Of a DNA stretch of 64,000 nt, positions 58,190 through 64,000 are shown piece by piece. Position 1 is the stretch's first letter. Each line of letters opens with the position of its first letter. The stretch covers positions 82,761,839-82,825,838 of the forward strand of contig CM077343.1 of the NCBI GenBank assembly GCA_039655645.1, read 5' to 3'. Both the position numbers and the translations under genes were made by a program. The notes beneath the pieces were generated by a model. The model had not been told where the DNA came from. It did not search any database and saw only the letters and a program-made list of their open reading frames with translations. Origin of the DNA: Ammopiptanthus mongolicus (lineage: Eukaryota > Streptophyta > Magnoliopsida > Fabales > Fabaceae).

Positions 58190-59466
58190 TCCTTATGGCC
58201 ACAACTTATCAAGCTGCCAATGATGCTTCTGAAGAAGTAATCTGTAATATCCTCGCAGCAAGATTTACTGGCCAATTGAAAGGATGATAGGATCATTCTT
58301 TCACTGATGAGTAGAAAGAAGAAGTCTTTACTGCTATCAAAACCCAAGCTGATGGAACACCTATCACAAGTGATGGTGAATACATTCCGGATGCGGTTAT
58401 CACCTTAATCTTTTCTATTGCTGAGCATTTCATTGGTAATACCTCAGTATGGAAAAATAAATCAGCAGAATTGCTAGCCAATCTCAAATGTAGATCCTTA
58501 TCAGATTTTAGGTGGTATAGAGATACCTTCCTAACGAGGGTGTACACTAGAGAAGATTGTCAAGATCGTCTCTGGAAAGAAAAATTTGTAACAGGTCTTC
58601 CTACTGCCCTATGAGACATTGTTAGGGATAAACTCCAAGCTCATGCCCCTGAGGGTAAAATCCCTTATGATAAATTAACCTATGGCCAACTCATTGCAGT
58701 TATCCAAAAAATAGGTACACGACTTTGTCAAGAGGATAGAGTTCGTAGTCAGTTCCAAAAGGAAAAGGCAGCAAAGAAGGATTTAAGATCATTCTGCCAA
58801 CAATTTGGAATGTCCCCTTGTCCAAAGAATAAACCAAAATCCTCCTACAAACACTATCAATCTCATCAAACCAACAAAGTCCATAGATCAAAGTATACCA
58901 AGTATACTAGATACAAAAGGAATACTCCTCCTAGAAAACTCAAGCAAGAATTTAAATCAAAACCTGCAATCGATATTGCAATTCCAAAGAAATCAACCAT
59001 TTGCTATAGTTGTGGTAAGCCAGGCCATATTAGCAAGTATTATAGGCTTAAAAAGAAAATTAAAGCCTTAAATCTCGAACCAACAGTTGAGGAACAACTG
59101 AACAATCTCCTTATAGAATCAGGTGAGTCAGATGGATCAAATGGTGATTTTTCTGAAAATCTCAATCATATTTTAGAAGATGACATTGGAAGTCAAGATT
59201 CTGATTCAATTCCTGAAATTAATGTCTTAACTAAGGATCAAGATCTCCTTGTTGAAGTCATTAATGTCATTCCTGGCCAAGATGAAAGGAAAAGGTACTT
59301 TGAAAGGTTCTCTGCTTCTATGAAGAAGGAACCTAAGGCTAAAGGAAAAGCCATCATCAAAGACCAATTTGATTTCAAAACAATCCTTAAACGTTTAGAC
59401 TCAAAACAACAAAAGCCTACAACGATTCAAGATCGCCAAGAAGAGATCAAGAATCTTAAACAATAA
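58190..59466 (+). pseudogene. Unit B coat-protein part and zinc finger
   Basis: It continues the coat region with stops in the first third (two adjacent stops where unit A has WW, another before KEEVFTAI, one at about 58613). It opens from 58810 to 59466. The zinc knuckle reads CYSCGKPGHISKYY: the last cysteine has become tyrosine, so zinc binding is probably lost, unlike unit A. TAA at 59464 stands where unit A has a glutamate codon. Confidence 0.8.
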
Positions 59467-60042
59467 ATCAAAGAGATAAAGCATGAACAACCTATTCATA
59501 AGCTAATTTTATCTCAACTTGACAATCAATCCTCTGAACCCCCTTCAGATGATGAAAACCTATCTCAACCCAATTTCGAAAAAAGTGTTAGTCATCATTC
59601 GGATAATGAGGGCAAAAACACTGACAAAGATCAAGAATTTCTGAATCTTATTAATCAATTACGAATTCAAAAGTTCTATATTAAGATTAGAATTATCATT
59701 GATGATTTTATTCTTAATACTACAGCTCTTTTTGATACTGGAGCTGATTCAAACTGTATTTTAAAAGGATTAATTCTTACTAAATATTTTGAAAGAACAT
59801 CCGAGAGATTGAGTACAGCTAATGGTTCAAAACTTAGGATAAATTTCGAACTATCCAAAGCCATTATTGAAAATCATGGTCTTAAGGTAGAAACCCCGTT
59901 TTTACTTGTTAAAGATCTAAAAAATGAAGTGATTCTAGGAACACCGTTCATAATATCACTTTTCCCTTTAACAATTACCAGTGAATGAATTTCTACTCAA
60001 TATCTGGGTAAGAAGATAACCTTCTCCTTCATTCTCAAACCT
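59467..60042 (+). pseudogene. Unit B aspartic protease region
   Basis: It is in the same frame as the RT but bounded by stops at 59464 and 59987 (TGA where unit A has GGA). It keeps the catalytic LFDTGADSNC (59728-59757), which unit A has lost, and the later ILGTPF block. It is a retropepsin-type protease that would cut the viral polyprotein. Confidence 0.8.
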
Positions 60043-61569
60043 TTGGTGAGAAATCTAAACTTTTTTCACCATAAGCAGAATCAAGTCAACTTCTTAAAAG
60101 AAGAAGTTTCTTTTAAAAGTATTGATTCGAAACTTAATCAAACCGATATCAAAAAGAGGATCCAAGATCTTCTTGATGAAATCCACAATTCCATATGTTC
60201 TGATTTGCCAAACGCATTTTGGAATAGAAAGAAACATATAGTTGATTTGCCTTATGAACAAGGTTTCACTGATAGGCAAATCCCTACTAAAGCTCGTCCT
60301 ATTCAAATGAATCATGAGTTACTCCAATTTTGCCAAAAAGAAATTAACGATCTCTTGCAAAAAGGATTAATTCGTCAAAGCAAATCCTCATGGTCTTGTG
60401 CTGCTTTTTATGTCAATAAGCAAGCTGAAATTGAGCATGGAACTCCTCGCTTGGTTATCAATTACAAGCCCCTCAATCAAGCTCTTAAGTGGATTAGGTA
60501 CCCAATTCCTAATAAAAAGGATTTACTTAGTCACTTAAATAATGCAAAGATATTTTCCAAATTTGATATGAAATTTGGATATTATCAAATAGAAGTGAAA
60601 GATAGTGATTGCTATAAGACAGCTTTCACTGTCCCCTTTGGACAATACGAATGGAATGTAATGTCCTTTGGTCTCAAAAATGCTCCTTCAGAATTTCAAA
60701 AGATTATGAATGACATTTTCAATCCTTATTCAAGCTTTACCATTGTCTACATTGACGATGTTTTAGTCTTTTCTCATTCCATTGAGCAGCATTTCAAACA
60801 TTTTTGGATTTTTATAGGAATCATTAAGAGAAATGGTCTAGCTGTGTCAAAACTAAAAATTCGTTTGTTTCAAACACAAGTTAGGTTTCTTGGTCATACA
60901 ATTTATCAAGGAACTATAACTCCTATCCATAGAGCCATTGAGTTCGCTGATAAATTTCCAAATCAAATCATTGATAAAACCCAATTACAGAGATTCTTTG
61001 GATGTCTCAATTATGTAAAGGATTTTATCCCCCATATTAGTACTCTCATTAAGCCTTTACATGATAGGCTTAAGAAAGAACCTCCACCTTGGACAGATAA
61101 ACATACCCATGTTGTCCAAACAATCAAAGCTAGGGTAAAGGATCTTCTATGCCTTTATCTTCCCAATCCTTCCGCCTTCAAAATTGTAGAAACTGATGCT
61201 TCAGACATTGGTTATGGTGGAATTTTAAAACAAAGAATTTCAGAAAAAGAGCATATCATTGCATATACTTCTAAACAGTGGAATTCTGCACAATTGAATT
61301 ATTCAACTGATAAAAAGGAAATTTTAGCAATTGTTTTGTGCATCTCAAAATTTCAATCTGATTTACTTAATCAAAAGTTTTTGGTTAGAGTAGATTGCAA
61401 AGTTGCGAAAGATATTTTGCAAAAGGATGTTAAAAACCTTGCATCAAAACAAATTTTTGCCAGATGGCAAGCAATTTTAAGTGCTTTTGATTTTGATATT
61501 GAATTTATCAAAAGCTCTTCAAATTCTCTTCTTGACTACCTTACTCGTGAATATTTACAGGGAAAGTAG
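60043..61569 (+). CDS. Unit B reverse transcriptase and RNase H, open
   Basis: An open frame of 508 codons. RT blocks appear in order: QKGLIRQSKSSWSCAAFYV, RLVINYKPLN, FSKFDMKFGYYQIEV, AFTVPFGQYEWNVMSFGLKN, catalytic YIDD (about residues 240-243), KIRLFQTQVRFLGH, then the connection LHDRLKKEPPPWTD. RNase H follows with ETDASDIGYGG, KKEILAIV, RVDCK and LLDYLTREY. The first methionine is simply the first after the upstream stop (59987-59989) and not a true start; the domain was part of a polyprotein. Its fit to Caulimoviridae RT (and not Ty3 RT-integrase) rests on the missing integrase and the movement protein of unit A. Confidence 0.88.
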   Translation: MVRNLNFFHHKQNQVNFLKEEVSFKSIDSKLNQTDIKKRIQDLLDEIHNSICSDLPNAFWNRKKHIVDLPYEQGFTDRQIPTKARPIQMNHELLQFCQKEINDLLQKGLIRQSKSSWSCAAFYVNKQAEIEHGTPRLVINYKPLNQALKWIRYPIPNKKDLLSHLNNAKIFSKFDMKFGYYQIEVKDSDCYKTAFTVPFGQYEWNVMSFGLKNAPSEFQKIMNDIFNPYSSFTIVYIDDVLVFSHSIEQHFKHFWIFIGIIKRNGLAVSKLKIRLFQTQVRFLGHTIYQGTITPIHRAIEFADKFPNQIIDKTQLQRFFGCLNYVKDFIPHISTLIKPLHDRLKKEPPPWTDKHTHVVQTIKARVKDLLCLYLPNPSAFKIVETDASDIGYGGILKQRISEKEHIIAYTSKQWNSAQLNYSTDKKEILAIVLCISKFQSDLLNQKFLVRVDCKVAKDILQKDVKNLASKQIFARWQAILSAFDFDIEFIKSSSNSLLDYLTREYLQGK

Positions 61570-61591
61570 TAGCCAGCCTCCGGCGGCAGAA

Positions 61592-63121
61592 ATGCCAGAC
61601 TCCTCATCTTCCTCTGTACAGGGGAAGGCCAAGGCCAAAGAAAAGGCCACAACCTCCAAAAAGGCCAACGGCCCATTAGTCCTTGCTGGACTACCAAAAT
61701 CAAAACGCCATGATGCGTCAAAACCATCCGGGTCATCTACCCAATCTGGGCCATCCACCCTGAGAACCTCAAAAGTTGGGTCATCCACCCAACAGCCAAC
61801 CAAAGCCCAAGCGACCCAATCTTCCCCAACAGCCAAACAATCCAAAACAGATTATGGCATCCCAATCCAAACCCTACAGGCCTTCCAAGATCAAGGTCTG
61901 ACCCATTTTCCCAAAGGAACCTGGAAACAAAGACTTGAAGGTGATCCCGACTTTCAAGAAACCAATCTTGCTAAACTCATTCATGACTTAGCAACTGCAC
62001 CAATCCCTCTTCAAAAGATTAACCCTGATAAAACCATATCAGCAAAATCGGCAAAAAAGGCAACACCTCATTATGTTGCTAAATATCAATTCCAAAACGT
62101 TCTTCAAATGGAGAAAAGTTATTGGGACAATAATCCTAATAACGTTCCCACAAAAGTTTTTCCTTATGCCTTTCATTATAAGCCCAATCATATTTTGAAA
62201 ACTAGACAATTTTATGAGTTTATTTTGGTTGATACCGATTCAGTTGCGATTAAACATTATCGTGACCCTAAGGATCAAACAAAATACACCCATTCCACTT
62301 TCCAGATTCTTAAGGTTCTTACACCTGAACAATTTGAGAAGAATCCAAACAATGTTAGAAAGTTTTCCCAAGCTTTTGACCCTTGTGGTTATACTTATTG
62401 GGATTACGAAACTGCCTGGACCAACACGTTTTGGTACCAGAACAATGCTAACAAATATTCTTGGTTGATCTATTTCAAGAGAAATATCAAGTACAATTTT
62501 CCTGAATGGTTCGTCCAATGGTGGCAATTCTTCGGACATAGCAAAACAATCTTGCCCCCAGAAGTTACTGAGGGTTTCCAAACATTCAAAGAATACTATG
62601 AGCCATCAGTTAGCACTTTCACTGCTAGCTTAGTATTCTTTTCAAATTTTGCATTATCATGGATATTCAGTTGGTAATACAAGTACCAACAACAAGAGAG
62701 TTTCGCTGATAATTACCCAATTTTATCAAGAGCATCATTTGTAAAGTGGTGGGCAGAATTCGATTACTCTGTTGCTACTTCAGAAAATGTAAAGCTCTGG
62801 CTACAGTAACACCCAAAATGGATGAAAGCTGCGAATCCAGAGACTTGTGAGTTCTTGAACCAAAAATCAAAAGCAATAGCTGCCCTGGCTGCCTCAACAA
62901 ACAGGGACAGCTTCACAAAAAATTTAGAAGTCATTGCCAAATTGGCACGAGAAGAAGCCAAAGCACTTGAAGCCCAAACTTCTTCTTCAAAGCAAAATCT
63001 TCGTCCTTCAGAAGACGAAAATGAAGATCAAGAAGATTCCCAAGACTCAGACTCATTTTATCAGAATGAACATGATTGCTTCGGGATAGACACTATTGTT
63101 CATCTGTCTGATGATGAATAA
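61592..63121 (+). pseudogene. Unit B second ORF (function unknown), two stops
   Basis: The ATG at 61592 lies 22 nt after the RNase H stop, suggesting reinitiation or a polycistronic arrangement. The frame is open to 62677 (361 codons), where TAA replaces the CAA of unit A, and a second TAA stands near 62807 where unit A has CAA. It then runs to 63121. The layout is a basic S/T/P/K/A-rich N-terminus, a central W/Y/F-rich part, and an acidic C-terminus (EDENEDQEDSQDSDS). I recognise no domain. Confidence 0.65.
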
Positions 63122-63135
63122 TAGTACTATTTAAT

Positions 63136-63205
63136 CGTTTGAAGACTGTTCATTCGTTTGAAGATTGTTCATCCGTCTGAAGATTGTTCATCCGTCTGAA
63201 GACCC
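63136..63205 (+). promoter_or_regulatory. 19-bp direct repeats upstream of the unit B promoter
   Basis: The unit CGTYTGAAGAYTGTTCATY occurs about 3.7 times in a row. Unit A has only about 1.7 copies (50431-50462, minus). Repeats about 130 bp upstream of a pararetrovirus TATA box may be enhancer elements (inference). Confidence 0.6.
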
Positions 63206-63332
63206 AATCACTGTTGGCCCAACAGTGTTCTGCCGACACTACAGTTCCAATCAAGATATCAGCACTGTCCATGAATTATTGTAATAGTATAGGTCATGAT
63301 ATCGGTACTATTGTAATAGTAAATTTTAGTTT

Positions 63333-63344
63333 CTATTTATAGAG
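63333..63344 (+). promoter_or_regulatory. TATA-like box of unit B promoter
   Basis: CTATTTATAGAG, the counterpart of 50290-50302, followed by a leader rich in GAGAGA and CTCTTC. Confidence 0.5.
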
Positions 63345-63502
63345 TCGCTGCGTCCCTCTTCAATTCATTCGAAGTTTTAGAGAGATACTAGAGAGAGAAC
63401 CTAGAGAGAGACGCTCTGAGAAGTGAGCCTCCTCCCTCTTCCATCTTCTCCTTCTCTTCTTCTTCTTCTTCGTTTTCCAATCTTGTAACTTGTTTATTTT
63501 TC

Positions 63503-63508
63503 AATAAA
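63503..63508 (+). terminator. Poly(A) signal of unit B
   Basis: AATAAA, about 160 nt after the TATA-like box, as in unit A. Confidence 0.6.
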
Positions 63509-63756
63509 ATTTCAATCTTTCCTCACTTGCATGCATTAACTGCATCCTCTCTTCTCCCTCCACCAGTCCTGGTGAGGCTCTGCCTCCGCTCTGGTTTCTT
63601 TTTCTTTTCTTTTACATGTTTTAAAATTTATTGCACTCTTCTTTTAATTATGTAAATCGTTTTAAATTCCTGCTTTCCATTATCCTGCTCCCTTCCTCCC
63701 CCTTTTAATTCAGTAGCACCTTCCATACTTTGGTATCAAAGCTAGGTTCTGAGATT

Positions 63757-63760
<4 letters not shown>

Positions 63761-63802
<42 letters not shown>
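63761..63802. repeat. (AT)n microsatellite adjoining unit B
   Basis: An uninterrupted 42-bp AT run starting about 18 bp after the terminal PBS of unit B. Confidence 0.95.
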
Positions 63803-63806
<4 letters not shown>

Positions 63807-64000
63807 GCATGGTGGAGGGAATCTAAACATCATATTTATGCAAGACTCATAAACAAGCACACTAGAAAAAGGTAAATTCAATGCAAATCGAAGGAAATAC
63901 TAAAACACCAACATGTCTCTTCTTGAGGTCATTTTCATTTTTTTTAAGAATTTAGGGCTCGTTTGATGGTCAGAATAGGATAAGGACGGATAAGATATGA
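63803..64000. other. Flanking sequence, no gene seen
   Basis: The last 50 bp ('GGGCTCGTTTGATGGTCAGAATAGGATAAGG') look like the start of another hAT-like MITE cut by the window end. Confidence 0.3.

Larger units (their letters stand above)
58179..63742 (+). mobile_element. Endogenous pararetrovirus unit B, internally deleted
   Basis: It starts with a PBS-like TGGTATCAAGCTC (58179) followed directly by mid-coat-protein sequence (ATGGCCACAACTTATCAAGC), so the movement protein and the N-terminal coat region (about 2.5 kb) are gone. It then follows unit A collinearly on the opposite strand: coat, zinc finger, protease, RT, RNase H, second ORF, promoter, leader, and a PBS (TGGTATCAAAGC, 63731-63742). 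Stops at 59464 and 59987 and others in the coat region break the polyprotein, but RT and RNase H stay open. High similarity to unit A, by eye above 90%. Confidence 0.85.

Noticed and set aside
61481..61591. Upstream start of the second pararetrovirus ORF (MLLILILNL...)
   Set aside because: This stretch overlaps the RNase H frame and is most likely a shadow; the ATG at 61592 begins after the RNase H stop.
1..64000. CRISPR arrays, bacterial operons, riboswitches
   Set aside because: No regularly spaced repeats with unique spacers; the sequence is clearly plant nuclear DNA.

Overview
This is plant nuclear DNA, almost certainly from a dicot. The evidence is plant-type intron-rich genes, plant-only protein families (SKU5-similar proteins), SINEs, TRIMs, CACTA, Mutator-like and hAT-like elements, and a caulimovirid endogenous pararetrovirus. 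A legume is my guess from the look of the repeats; nothing in the window proves it.

Four host loci can be built exon by exon. (1) A Pur-alpha single-stranded nucleic-acid-binding protein lies on + at 7517-10774 (5 exons, 293 aa). (2) and (3) Two tandem SKU5-similar (SKS, 'L-ascorbate oxidase homolog') genes lie on + at 17034-18939 and 27545-30353. The second is intact (3 exons, 551 aa). The first carries a single-base frameshift near 17970 and lacks the first intron of its sister. (4) An asparagine-synthetase-domain protein (ASNSD1-like) lies on - at 47356-31997, with 14 exons in phase giving 664 aa. A tRNA-Thr(CGU) gene on + (47530-47601) sits about 170 bp upstream of its start codon. These genes share no evident pathway; they are ordinary plant genes in a repeat-rich region.

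Repeats fill the rest. Region 1-7 kb holds a gypsy-type LTR fragment, a 5'-truncated LINE and small foldback elements. Region 11-16 kb holds an inverted-repeat element, a short LTR element with a captured piece of a cysteine-rich host gene, a Mutator-like transposase relic, a SINE and two copies of one foldback MITE. Region 20.7-25.1 kb is a CACTA element with clean ends (3-bp target duplication ATG) nested inside a hAT-like inverted-repeat element. Region 25.6-26.6 kb is a non-autonomous Mutator-like element with a 9-bp target duplication. The large ASNSD1 introns carry TRIM elements, MITEs and a GC-rich island of possibly organellar origin.

Region 49.85-63.75 kb holds two head-to-head endogenous pararetrovirus units, probably florendovirus-like. 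Unit A (-) is about one full genome (7962 bp between primer-binding sites) with movement protein, coat, zinc finger, damaged protease and RT, RNase H, and a second ORF of unknown function. Unit B (+) lacks the movement-protein region but keeps an intact protease motif and RT/RNase H. Both are broken by stops and/or frameshifts. Unit B ends at an (AT)n tract.

All calls rest on reading the sequence, without database searches. Exon borders come from GT-AG sites, reading phase and family motifs.
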